A DNA stretch of 64,000 bases, taken from assembly GCA_011009095.1 (NCBI GenBank), contig VTPC01000399.1, positions 72,425 to 136,424 of the forward strand, read 5' to 3'. This document shows positions 36,760 through 47,139 of the stretch, in pieces. Under the pieces are notes generated by a model that worked only from the letters and a program-made list of their open reading frames with translations, made no database searches and was not told the origin of the DNA. Each line of letters begins with the position of its first letter. Within the stretch, counting starts at the first letter, position 1. Source of the DNA: Ignelater luminosus. Taxonomy: Eukaryota; Arthropoda; Insecta; Coleoptera; Elateridae. The translations under genes were made by a program, and so were the position numbers.

Positions 36760-38110
36760 AATAAAAAGAAACTTGCCACTTGATGTATTTCAAATAAGCG
36801 GATTAGTTCTAAGAAATTGCTTTGGGGCACCCCTCCTTTGATTTCTCTCATGTTATAGTACTCTTCCTTCTGTTTAATTCTACACTTTTTTCTTGTTATA
36901 TAAGAATCTAGCATTTCGGTAAGTTGTTTGGGAAATAGCTTCTTAAGTTTATTTATTAGGCCATCTTGCCAACTTTATCAACAGCTTGGGTTCCCTCTAG
37001 AAATACAGATGAGCATACTTTCTTTCTTTCATATATGATTCAGGCTTGTTCCTAACGCAGACCGGTGCATATATATTATGTTCTTTCTTCAATGATTGGC
37101 GTTAATTCCTTCAAGAATAATTTTTCGAATAATCTTGTTAGTTTTGGAATCAATGATATCCGTCGATATGATGTTACTTCATCAGACAGTTTGTCCAGTT
37201 TTGGAATCATAACAACCTCAGTCATATTTCAAGCGTCAGAATGCTGCTTTAATCTAGAAGTGAGTTTTTGGATATTTCTTTGGGCTAATGTTGGTTTTAT
37301 TTTCTTTCGCGACTTCTCCAGAAGTTACTGGGTTTATGTTCACTTCTTTTCTTTCGTGTTTTGACAGGTCATACTCAAACTGTCTTTCGTTTGGCTGACA
37401 CGTATACTCCAGGTAGGTAGCAAATGTTTTGGTTTCTTGTTGATTATTTTTTACCTAACTACCATCTAAGGATCTTATTGGTGGATTATGCAAAAAATGG
37501 TCTTTTTAGTTTTTTTTGCGACTCTTCGAATAGAGCAATTTGTCTGTCAACTGTCTAATGTCTATTCTCGCATACTTGTTTATATTCATTTTGAGCTTGA
37601 TGAGTTCCTTCTCAGTTTTTGAGTTGCGTTGTTTAATCTGTGCTTGTCTTCTCTTGCAACTCATTTCTCAATTTTCTTCTTTTGGCTACTAGTTCCCTGA
37701 TCTCTTTTGGATTGGCGTTTCCAACAGTTATTCTTTCGATTTTAGGCTGTCTATTGAATCGAACAAACGTATCAGCTTTCTGGCTTAATAGTTCGTAGCT
37801 GAATGCGATTACTTAGTTCTTTCTGGAATCCATTCAAGATAGTCTGTTATTTGGTATTGTATTGAGCTCTTTTATGATAATATCTTTACTTAGCACTGAG
37901 ATTACTAGAGAATGATCTTAATCTAGATGAAAGTTGTTTTCTCAATTTTCATTGAAAAGTTTCTTGTAATAAAGAAAACCAGCAGGTCTCTTAGGTCGGT
38001 AGATCACTACATAGGCTTTTAGTTGATTGGTAGCTGTATTTTGTGTTTTTGGCCTTGAAGTCTCCACATATTATTCTATTGCCTAGTTTATTTAGGACTT
38101 TGAGGTTTTT
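36760..38110 (-). pseudogene. jockey-clade non-LTR retrotransposon relic
   Basis: Read on the minus strand in broken frames. An endonuclease block ICGDFKAKNTKYSYQ lies at about 38070-38030. The endonuclease/RT junction FQKELSNRI is near 37815. A linker, KEIRELVAKRRKLRNELQEK, is at 37715-37655. The RT fingers/palm read VVMIPKLDKLSDEVTSYRRI then SLIPKLTRLFEKLFLKELTP (37215-37095). Downstream RT pieces are KKLFPKQLTEMLDSYITRKK and REIKGGVPQS (36950-36820). The order EN, linker, RT and the motif PK..K....SYR.IS are jockey hallmarks. Many stops and frameshifts make it inactive. The 3' end is lost near 36760 and no poly(A) tail or target duplication was found. Confidence 0.82.
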
Positions 38111-41100
38111 CTTCTTTTTTTGATTATGTTTAGAAGGTCAATAGGTCTCTAGTGTTACCTTTTCTATTCCAGTATTGATTTTTTTGATCATCATCATGAT
38201 TATCTTCTTGCTGATTTTTATAGATGGATAGAATGGTAAAAGTTTTACCCTCTTAATTTGATGCTCAGATTTTGGATGCTTCCTAGTATCTAGAAGATTT
38301 AGATATTTTCGTCCGGAAATAGAAATTTTCATTATACTATAAAGTCGCAGAATCATAGAAAGCCAGGATCACGTGGAGTGGAAAAGAGGTTGGCAACACT
38401 ATGATCTTTAAGATCCATGTTCAGTGGCAACAGCATTATGGTTTAGTTGTCAGGAAAAACGATTCTAAAGTGCAGTGATATCAAATGAAGTTTATTAGAG
38501 TTGTGGAGTTGCAGATAGTTCTTGCGGCCTACACTTTTACTGAATCAGGAATCATAACAATACAGGCCCGTAGGATATTTTAGATGTAGCCTACTTACTT
38601 CAGTTTTAAGTAGATGTGTTTGGATAAACTTCAAGTAGTTTTCCAGGCAAACTGATTAGATCATTATTTACGTTTCAATCCAAGTCATAGTAGTAAGTTG
38701 AATGACTCTGAAACCTTTAGTAGAACTTTTGTAGTTTTAGAAGTTTGTATGCTCGAATACTGGATTTCTCTTCCAACGCGGCCAACCCAAATGCTTGTCA
38801 TGAGTTTCAAGGAAAAAGTTTATTTGGTCTTGTATCAGTTTTGTTACTTCTAATGAAATATCGGTTATTGTACCTATCAGATTTCTGGAATGATGGAAGG
38901 AATGTCTTGGAGAGAATCTTTTCTAATGCCCATAATTTAATAATACATGGAATTACGTTAAAATATTTTAGTTTCAAATTAGGAATTATGCTGATTTGGA
39001 CACTATTCCTTTTGATTTTGATACGGTTAGAGATTGTCAGATGTCATTGTTTGTATTTCTACTATGCAGAGTTCGTCAATTGTAATCTTTAGATACTAGT
39101 AACTGTGTCAGTGAAAAAAGAGCTTTTAAATAGGCCGCCTTTGTGTTTATGGACACTAGACCTAGACATCACGTTATTAGTTAGCTTTGCGATACGCCTG
39201 ACATCCTCTGTTCCAATTGGAAGTGAACAGTAATTTAAGACTGTGGTAGTCTTTCTGGTTCTACCTTTTGTTTTCAGTTGTTGAGAGCTTTTTAAAGTAT
39301 GTGTTTAACAATTTCGAAGTTGTTTCTTGTTCATTTACTCTACTTGATCCTAACTCAGTCTCTTTTCTCAAAGTTATTCTTGGATTCTCCAACTTTTATT
39401 GTGTACAGGTAGTAAAAAGTTATAAACATTCCAACCTACCGTAACAACTTTCAAATCTTGAAATAAACATCTTCTTTAAATCAGATTTTTATATAAAATC
39501 AATAGCTGTCTTGAAACGCACTAAAAGGAAGTTTTTCTAAACAGCAGAATTTGATACGGAACGAACGAAACCCCTTTAATAAAGACTCCCTTTGCATGAC
39601 CCGCACGAATACCACTAACATTAACAGTTCATTTATTCTCCTTGTCCTGTAAATGTCAAACTTTTTTTTTAAAAAAAATTTGAACTCACCCATATTAAAA
39701 TTCTTTCCTCGAAACGTGCTTTACGCGAAGTTTTCACGATTAAAGGGTAAAAATTTCTACTCTAAAAGAAGAAACCCTGACAATTTCAATAAATTACTGT
39801 CATTTGATGAAAAAAATAAAACGAAAAAGCGAGGTGCATACAACAAAAAACGAAAAGCATCAGCTTCTGTGGGAAACAATTTATTGCCGGTTTTGCCACG
39901 TCACTGGCTGCTTATTCGCTTTTCCTCATCATTAACTAGAGATGTTTCTGTTTAACGACGTGGACGCTATTATTAATGATAGTACAGGTGGATGGTGCAG
40001 TGTCCCCCATAACAATCAGTTCACCTCTTTGTCTTGCATTTATTTGCAAGTCTCGAAACTGCCGTTTTATTTTGATGATTTGCGAATTGCGCCTGACGGT
40101 GATTAATAGCCCTTGGATTTGTACTTCATAATAGGGTTTTGTGAGGGTACGGGTAATATTCCAAATGGTTTCTGTATATAGGGCTTCCAAGTTCTTTGTG
40201 AAATTTATGCTCTTCCCTGCCTACCTTTCTCTTCATCTACTTGATTAACGTTTTTCCCTATTGTTTCATTGTTGTTACTTTTTAAAGGTTTTTTTTTAAT
40301 TAAAAATGAAGTCAACCTTGCATATTTTTCCATAAAATGTATGTCACCTATATAAAATGAAATTTTAAAAAGATATTATTTTGAAAGGATTCTACTAGTG
40401 GGGATGGATAGATGGGTGTTTTTCTGTGAAGATAACAGGCCTTAACCATCAGGCGCAGGCTGGCAACTGTGGTCGGCTGTCATTGTTCTTAGCAGGAGGT
40501 CTCCAGATGAATTTTTCTTGACGCTCGCGCTTGGATACGATATTACTCATTGAATGAGGTTTTTACTGAGTATATGACAGATGATCTGGTCGTTTTTGTG
40601 TTGTATGATGGAATATTGTAGCTTACAATTGTTTCCTGTTATGTAATAATAATTCGAGACTGACATAAACATATTTTTTTCAGTAGATTGAATTCTATAT
40701 CTCCTAATTGGGCATTCTTCAACCACAACAAGGGTTGATTTGAATAATGAATCGTTTTTGTAGTAGGGAAAAAGGAGGAGAAGAATTTAAATTTGAGAAT
40801 TCTATAAAAACGTCAATACGGAAGGTTTGAAAACGGTTAGGTTTTAAATAACTTATATGCCTTTAACGTGTATAACCCATTTCTATCCTTGACACATAAA
40901 CTGCATTTCAATGTCCTTGATTTATGTGTAATGGAAGATTGTAACTATATTATCTGCAATAACAGATCTGGAGGGCTCGCATAATTTAAAATACAATATT
41001 GAAGAAAATTATTTGTTTAAGATTAAAATTACACGTTTTCAATAGTCATTTCATCCTGCAAATTCATTATTATGATTCTTTAGCAATTTAATATCTAATT

Positions 41101-41500
41101 AAATTCATTAAAAAGGTCCTAAAATAATAACTATTTAATAAAGGTATTCATCAAGGTCTCTGAGATCGGCTCATCTTGATTTTTTTAAGTTCAAAATTAA
41201 CTACACAATTCTCAAAAACCCTGTATGGAAGTAGAGCATGAAGACAGACATGGGCTAATCGAAATTCAGGAAAAAGGAAAAGACCCATTCTCGCTGAACA
41301 TTACTTACCACTAGAAGTCTCTAAATTTCACTTCTTCACTGGAGATGAATTACTCCTACTCTTTATTGTAGCAGTTATGTCAAATCTTTGTAGTTTTGGA
41401 TGAATCGTAATCCATCTTGAGTAAGTGTGTGTTTTGGTAAATAAATATCAGAGCAATGAGTAAACAGAACAGTGCCTGTCATGCTATGATCCAAGCTGCA
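38111..41500. other. no gene recognised
   Basis: The minus frame at 38138-38356 may still belong to the jockey relic. 38745-39092 (plus, 115 codons) is Leu/Phe/Ser-rich with no motif. Frames at 39653-39955 and 39936-40190 have no recognisable domain. A 9-bp stem (ACACATAAA/TTTATGTGT) lies at about 40893. Confidence 0.4.
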
Positions 41501-41529
41501 AACTTCTATTTATGTGGAAACAAATTTAG

Positions 41530-41735
41530 CCATCGATGAAGTTTTATTCCTTCGATGAAATTTTGGGCAACTCTCCAAACCATTAGGGTCGCCCAGAATC
41601 GGCCAAGCTAATATCTACAAGCTCACGGTGCAGTTTTATAAGCTTTAAATGCTCATGCCGGGTATCGAAACCCGGATCACTGCACTCATTTTGTGGCCAA
41701 TCACTACGGGACGGCTGGAACCCGTCAGGGCTGTA
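41530..41735 (-). mobile_element. tRNA-derived SINE
   Basis: Read on the minus strand, an A-box-like GTAGTGATTGGCC (about 41706-41694) is followed by a B-box/T-arm CCGGGTTTCGATACCCGG (about 41675-41658) and then CATGAGCATTT. That layout matches the head of arthropod tRNA-derived SINEs. The body runs to about 41530 and ends near ATCGATGAA-type repeats. No acceptor stem can be closed, so it is not a functional tRNA gene. Confidence 0.55.
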
Positions 41736-41739
41736 CAAA

Positions 41740-42245
41740 GCAAACCATATATGTTTCTTTTATAGATTTCAATCGTATTTAAGAAGGAGAATGCAAATGC
41801 AAAACAAACAAAATCGCACGATTGACAGTAAATGGATTTCTTTTAATTCGATGAGTGTAATATTCATTTAGTTTATTGTTGTAAATTTTACCCCTGATCG
41901 TTAAGAACAACCGAATAAAAGTCTTAGATCTTGCAACTTTTGATATAAACATATCGGATTTCGGGTAGTCCAAAGTAAACATTAGATTTCTTGTCAAGTG
42001 ACATTTCCTAATTGTACTTTTATCAGTAGATGATTCCAGGGCGTTCTTCGTATTATATTAGAATATTATCAACCGGACATTAGTCTCAAAGGATCTGGAA
42101 GAAATTGAGCTTTGTTTTTGTAAGTTAATATCAAAGTCAATCGAAGTTCATTACTTACTTACTCTTGTTTACCTTTCGATACTTATGGATCGAATAATGA
42201 CTGATTTTTCTTGTAAAGGTTAAAGGGTGCAGAACAGGGTGTTTT
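41740..42245. other. no gene recognised
   Basis: AT-rich spacer up to the hAT target duplication at 42246. Confidence 0.45.
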
Positions 42246-42664
42246 CTAAATGTCAGTGATTGATTTAGGCTTAGGCCCGCGAGGCCCGGGTCTAGGGCGG
42301 CAAGATTTGAGGGGCGCCAAAATTTGAGGCGCCGCAAAATTTGAAAGACGACAAAAATTCGAAACTCATGGAGTTTCCCGGTGACTCGACGAAAAAATTT
42401 TAGAGATGTTTCAAAAATATTATTTTTCCCACCGGATAATTATACCTTAACATGGTTAAGTATCTAATTATTGAAATAAAAAAAATATTAATTGACCAAA
42501 AAAATATAAAAAAATTGAATAGATTTTTCTCAACTGTTTGTCTTTTGCCCCAGCAATTGCTTTTTATATTTTTATTATTATAGTACAGGGTGTCCCGTAA
42601 AAGCCAATAAAGCTTCAGATAGCGGCCTCTCTCAACCTCTTAAGATGCCAAATAGTTCAGTGAA

Positions 42665-43700
42665 ATTAAATCAAAATTTGAGGAATAGGAGAAATAATGA
42701 AATAATTTATAAAGCTTTTAAACTTTGGTCAAATACTCATTGAGAGTCTAGCAAAAGAAAACCGAAAAGTTTCCACTCCTAGGGGGATGCTTCCTCTCTC
42801 TTCTCCACCTAAAACTGAATTTTTTTTTAACTTTTTTCCAGTTTTTTCAATTTTTAAGCTAAACCACTCATTTTTCAAGGATGACATCGATTACCAAAAT
42901 TAATCTGCGTAGAATTTAGCACAAAAAAGGTTCTACGCAAGTTTTTGATAGTTTGGTGATGAAAATAGGTGATAAGGCTGATAGATAGTTTCCAGCCCCA
43001 TGTCAGTTGCAGTGAAACAATTTCCCAATCAAGTCTAAAGTTGATGAAAAACGCGGAGAGTGGAGATGAGCCGCATCTGTGATGACCGATAGGCGCGAAA
43101 GAAGCACAGCATTGCTTGCTTAACCTACGAGTTTATTAAAACATTTATGCTATTTTCATCAAACCACCAGCACCTGACACGATGCTGCCTCTCTTCACAT
43201 GTGGATGCACTCATGGGTGCAGTAGCAAGTGCCGATGTGTAAAAGCAAACCTTGTAAGAACTGCTGCGGATGTTGCATTAATACCGAACCTATTGACCTT
43301 GAAGATGACTTTGAACTTGAATAATTTGTACCTTATGCCTAGCTATAAATGTACCTTGTAACTACTACTTAAATGAAATACAAATTGAATGTGGATGCAT
43401 TGTGTAGTTTTGGGAGGTGCCCCCGGAAGTTGCTGCTATTTCGAATTTCTATTACTCGATAAGGAGTGCATCATCAAAAACTTAGTTTGGCTTAAAAATT
43501 GAAAAAACTGAAAAAGTTAGAAAAAAAATTCAGTTTTAGGTGGAGGGTGAGAGGAAGCGCCCTCCTGGGGGTGGGAACTTTTCGGTTTCCGTTTACTAGA
43601 TCCCCAACGAGTATTTATCCAAAGTAGCAAAACTTTATAAGACATTTCCGTCATTTTCCCTAATTTCCCAGAACTAAAAATTGAAAACACGAATGTTCCA
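42665..43700. repeat. internal inverted arms (~42665-42960 and ~43430-43700)
   Basis: The left arm contains ACCGAAAAGTTTCCACTCCT, CCACCTAAAACTGAATTTTT and CAGTTTTTTCAATTTTTAAG. The right arm holds the same blocks inverted at 43480-43590. Divergence is moderate. The arms enclose about 470 bp that include the Cys-rich coding tail. Confidence 0.75.
43150..43324 (+). pseudogene. Cys-rich C-terminal tail of a transposon-associated protein, frameshifted
   Basis: The plus strand reads KPPAPDTMLPLFTCGCTHGC, then SSKCRCVKAN. After a one-base shift at about 43250 it reads PCKNCCGCC, then NTEPIDLEDDFELE and a stop at about 43322. The pattern PPAP..LL..F.C.C..GC...C.C.K....C is the tail of many uncharacterised arthropod repeat proteins. 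It probably binds metal. Only this tail is present. The frameshift lies between the two Cys clusters. Confidence 0.6.
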
Positions 43701-43943
43701 ACATACTTAGATTTGCCACACGAACCAAAAAAAGAAATTTAAACTTGGCAACGGTGCTGCAGGCAAATACAAAATTGTTCGAATACAGGAACCAAAGTAT
43801 CGCAAGAAATCAAAGATTTATCAATTTTATTCCAGTGATAATGGACCACAAAATTGTCAAAACTTGAAACAATTGCTTGCAACTAATTTCATCGGATTTA
43901 TCAGTACACCCAAGACACAGATTAAATAAAGGTCAGATTTTTC

Positions 43944-43944
<1 letters not shown>

Positions 43945-43982
<38 letters not shown>
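43945..43982 (+). repeat. (TC)n microsatellite
   Basis: About 19 TC units inside the nested element. It generates a spurious RERERE-type frame on the minus strand. Confidence 0.95.
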
Positions 43983-43984
<2 letters not shown>

Positions 43985-44559
43985 AGCAACTCCCAGAGCT
44001 TGCTATTTTGATATGTACTGCCCAAGCAGCGCAGCGTGGTATGCACTTTTCATAAAGCGGGCGTAAAAGAGTAGGCGTGGTAAACTCCCAGAGCTGCAAA
44101 TGTAACTGTGCAGAGACAAAAAATGGGAACATTGGTGGAATAGGGAGTGAAATATCTGACCTTCATTTAATCTGTGCCCAAGACTTGCATGTTTGTCATA
44201 TCTATTTTTTGGTAATAATTCAATTTTTAACAGCATCTTCAAAAAGCGAAATATAACAGTTCTGCGCTTTATCAAGGGTAATTGTTGTTTCAACAGATTC
44301 ATTTGTTGAATTCGTAATGGCTTCATGTGGATTCGATTCTTTGGTTTCTGTTTATTTGTACAAGAAAACTAAGCTGAGGAGAAATTTTCATTTTGCAGAT
44401 TTGCAATAAGCACTCATAAAAGAAGATGTTTACCTGCAGCTTTATTGGTATTTACGGGACACCCTGTATATTTTATATATACCTTTAAAAAACAAAAAGG
44501 GCGCCATATCAAAATAGGCATAGGGCGTAATCAAACCTAAATCCGCTTCTGCTAAATGT

Positions 44560-46816
44560 ATCGATTAACAAAGAACAAATGAATAGAATAGGACCTACAT
44601 CGCCACCTTGTGAATATTTGCAATGAGGATTTTTAAAGTTTATAGTTTCTAGAGATACTTTTTGGTTTTTATGTGTAGTAATAAGTGAACTTATTGTCCC
44701 CCCCTTTTTTACAATTAAAGCCCCAATTAACCATTAGAGTGACCTTACAGTCAAGAAATTATTGCTTCTTGTATTGAACTTTTGGTGGTAAATTTAAAAC
44801 TCTTAAAAGAATAATAAATTAATCTCTAATGGATAATATTATAAATGATTTTTAAATCAAAAAGATAAAGGGATCTTTTCAGTAAATAGATAAAGTAAGA
44901 ATAAATAAAGGAATGAAATAAAGAAGTTATTACTCTCTATAAGAGCATTACGATCGTTGAAGCAAAAATAAAGAGAAATTTTATTATAATGAAAGTATCT
45001 ATTGTATCTTTAATATACAAATAATGGATAGATATAAAATCGTTTTCAACTCACTTTTAAAATAATCAGAATCTTGTTAAGATTATTTATTAAAGTTTTC
45101 CCCGAAAGAAAAAAAATCGTTGATGTATGAAAAATTCCCCGGAGTTTATCAAAATCAGACAAATTTCCGCACTTTTCACAAACACGGAACACTCACAAAT
45201 CATAAAATCGAAATTTATAACAATAAAATAAAAAAATAAACATTAAAGTAGTCGAGTTCAGTGGAAGCGAGCGAATGAGAAACGAGCTTTTTCTGGTGGG
45301 TTCAAATTTTGTGTAGCAGATGACACCATCCACCGTGTTTTAAAGTGGAACGATCAGAATATCGTGGAACGCCTCCTTCGAGTTCTCCTCTTTAGGTATC
45401 GCATAAAAATACTTTTGCTCCCAAAAAAAGATAATACGGTAGCAGATTCGGCGTAAAACTTGCTGAAGAACGTAAAAAGGAAACGTTTACAAGTTATGTA
45501 GGTGAGAATAACGAGTCTTGATGGAACCTCGGTTGTGTTATGTTGTTCCTTTTTTTATTCTTTTTGCATAATAAACGAATTTATTAGAAGAGTTCCGAGT
45601 AATAATTTTTAATTATGATTGCAACTTTGTTTTATTTTTAATCGTTAGCGTTTAACTAACAAAAGCAATATGCAGTAAATTTACAAATGTAAATGTTTAT
45701 GCTACCCCAAAAAACCATCAAATATTAATTTGGGAATTAAATTCGCAGTTTACTTGCTGAGGGGTAATAAGTAGAGGATGGCGTGCTCGTTTTGGGTTTT
45801 AGATTTTGACGTATCCGTTCGTGAGGGAATTGTAGGGGACTTGGGGACCCTTATACACTGAAAATGTAATAGGAAAAAGGGGGAACGTACCGAACAGCAG
45901 CGGCGAGCGCACTGCTGCGAACCTCCTACGTGTATCTGAATTGTTGCGAAAAGTGGCTGGTGATAAAATTCTTGCGTGGGTTTTACTGTAAGGAAGTATA
46001 ACTTTTCGTTTTTGTATTGTCTGTAGTGTATACTATAATTCTTTTTTACTGTTCAACCCAATAATAAATTTTATGTATGTATATATTGAGAATATATTGA
46101 GAACTTTTTTTTATTAGTTTGTGTAAAAATAATAATAAAAAAGGGAATGGTAGGAATCCTGACATATTTCATCTGAAAAGAAATCGATTATATTTAGATA
46201 TGTCACTATAAAAAGAAAATGTTTATTGTAAATTTTTTACAAGGCGAAGAAAAAAACTTTTACATTAAAGTTTATCAAGTTAAAAAGGCATTGGAAAAGC
46301 GCAGCGTGTCGTCTTTCATATAAAAAGGGCGAATAACTTTTTAAAATCACAAATTGCAAAAGTTTTCATGTTCTTTTTGGTTAATTACGACTTCATATTT
46401 TTGTTTTATGATTTCTTTTTAAAAAAGTAATAGCATTTTATTATCTTGGTTGTTTATGTTTAAGCAGAAAAGTGGATTTTCTTGCTCTTAAAAAAATAAA
46501 TACCGCAATAACCGCAAACGTGGCGCTGAAAATGTTAAAATATACGATACATTATCGGTGTATTTTCATTTGTTTTTATTTATATTGAAAGCGGTTTTTA
46601 ATTCTTCAAACTAACAACCCAGCAAAACTTGTTTACATTATTTATAATACCACTAGATGAGTAAAATGGAAAGACAAAACACAGACCAAAACGGCAGAGA
46701 AACCGGAAATACGTTCCATCTCACAATTTTATGCAATTTTGCGGGTTTTAGATTTTCAGGTTGGATATATCTGAACGTCCTTCATGTTCTTGTTCGATGG
46801 GGAAATGCAGATAGCA
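44560..46816. other. no gene recognised
   Basis: AT-rich. A GC-richer tract at 45880-45990 (GCAGCGGCGAGCGCACTGC and neighbours) ends near ACTGTAAGG, a possible donor. It could be a 5' exon of the gene carrying the exon at 52931, but nothing else supports this. Confidence 0.35.
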
Positions 46817-46908
46817 AGCGTTACGTTCTATAATAGGTCTCTTTATGGTGCATCATTTCTCAAGCATTACGTTCTATAATAGGTCTCTTTATGGTGGGCA
46901 TCATTTCT
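46817..46908 (+). repeat. 46-bp tandem duplication
   Basis: Two adjacent copies share TTACGTTCTATAATAGGTCT followed by CTTTATGGTG and CATCATTTCT, with two to three differences. It lies 80 bp before the first unit of the conserved-core array. Confidence 0.85.
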
Positions 46909-47139
46909 TTTCACAGCATACAAAATATTTTGTACAACGTATGTGAAACAGCATGCCATAAGAAATTTCATTCCTTTGCTATTTAAATTTCTTCACGTTG
47001 ACATTCAAAGCACTAAATAAAAATTTCCATTTTGATGCAAATCGTAACTAGACCAAATTGAACGGATAGCCTTTGAAGATTCAAATTATAGCTAGAACTG
47101 TATTAACAGTTTTCTGTCTGTAAATGAAACCGTTTGCCT

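Larger units (their letters stand above)
42586..44466. mobile_element. nested TIR element with CAGGGTGTCCCGTAAA ends
   Basis: Left end CAGGGTGTCCCGTAAA with CCAATAAAGCT behind it; right end the inverse, TTTACGGGACACCCTG preceded by AGCTTTATTGG. The TIR is about 33 bp. TA flanks both sides. The element sits inside the hAT copy and is therefore younger. It carries internal inverted arms, a Cys-rich coding tail and a TC microsatellite. No transposase is recognised. The 107-codon minus frame 44003-44326 may include a short real coding end, unidentified. Confidence 0.8.
42254..44551. mobile_element. hAT-type element with 8-bp target duplication, interrupted by another element
   Basis: The element begins CAGTGATTGATTTAGG and ends CCTAAATCCGCTTCTG. 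The two ends are imperfect inverted repeats of the CAGTGGCGGATTTAGG type. CTAAATGT occurs immediately outside both ends (42246-42253 and 44552-44559), the 8-bp duplication expected for hAT insertion. Its own sequence is only about 330 bp on the left and 85 bp on the right; the rest is a nested insertion. No hAT transposase is present, so it was mobilised in trans. Confidence 0.85.

Noticed and set aside
40893-40932. 9-bp stem ACACATAAA/TTTATGTGT as a terminator or RNA element
   Set aside because: A single short AT-rich stem in eukaryotic non-coding DNA carries no support.
41640-41735. Functional tRNA gene
   Set aside because: The T-arm is good, but the acceptor and anticodon stems do not close. 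A SINE head explains it better.
43857-44132. Minus ORF with a RERERE tract
   Set aside because: It is a translation of the TC microsatellite at 43945-43982, not a protein.
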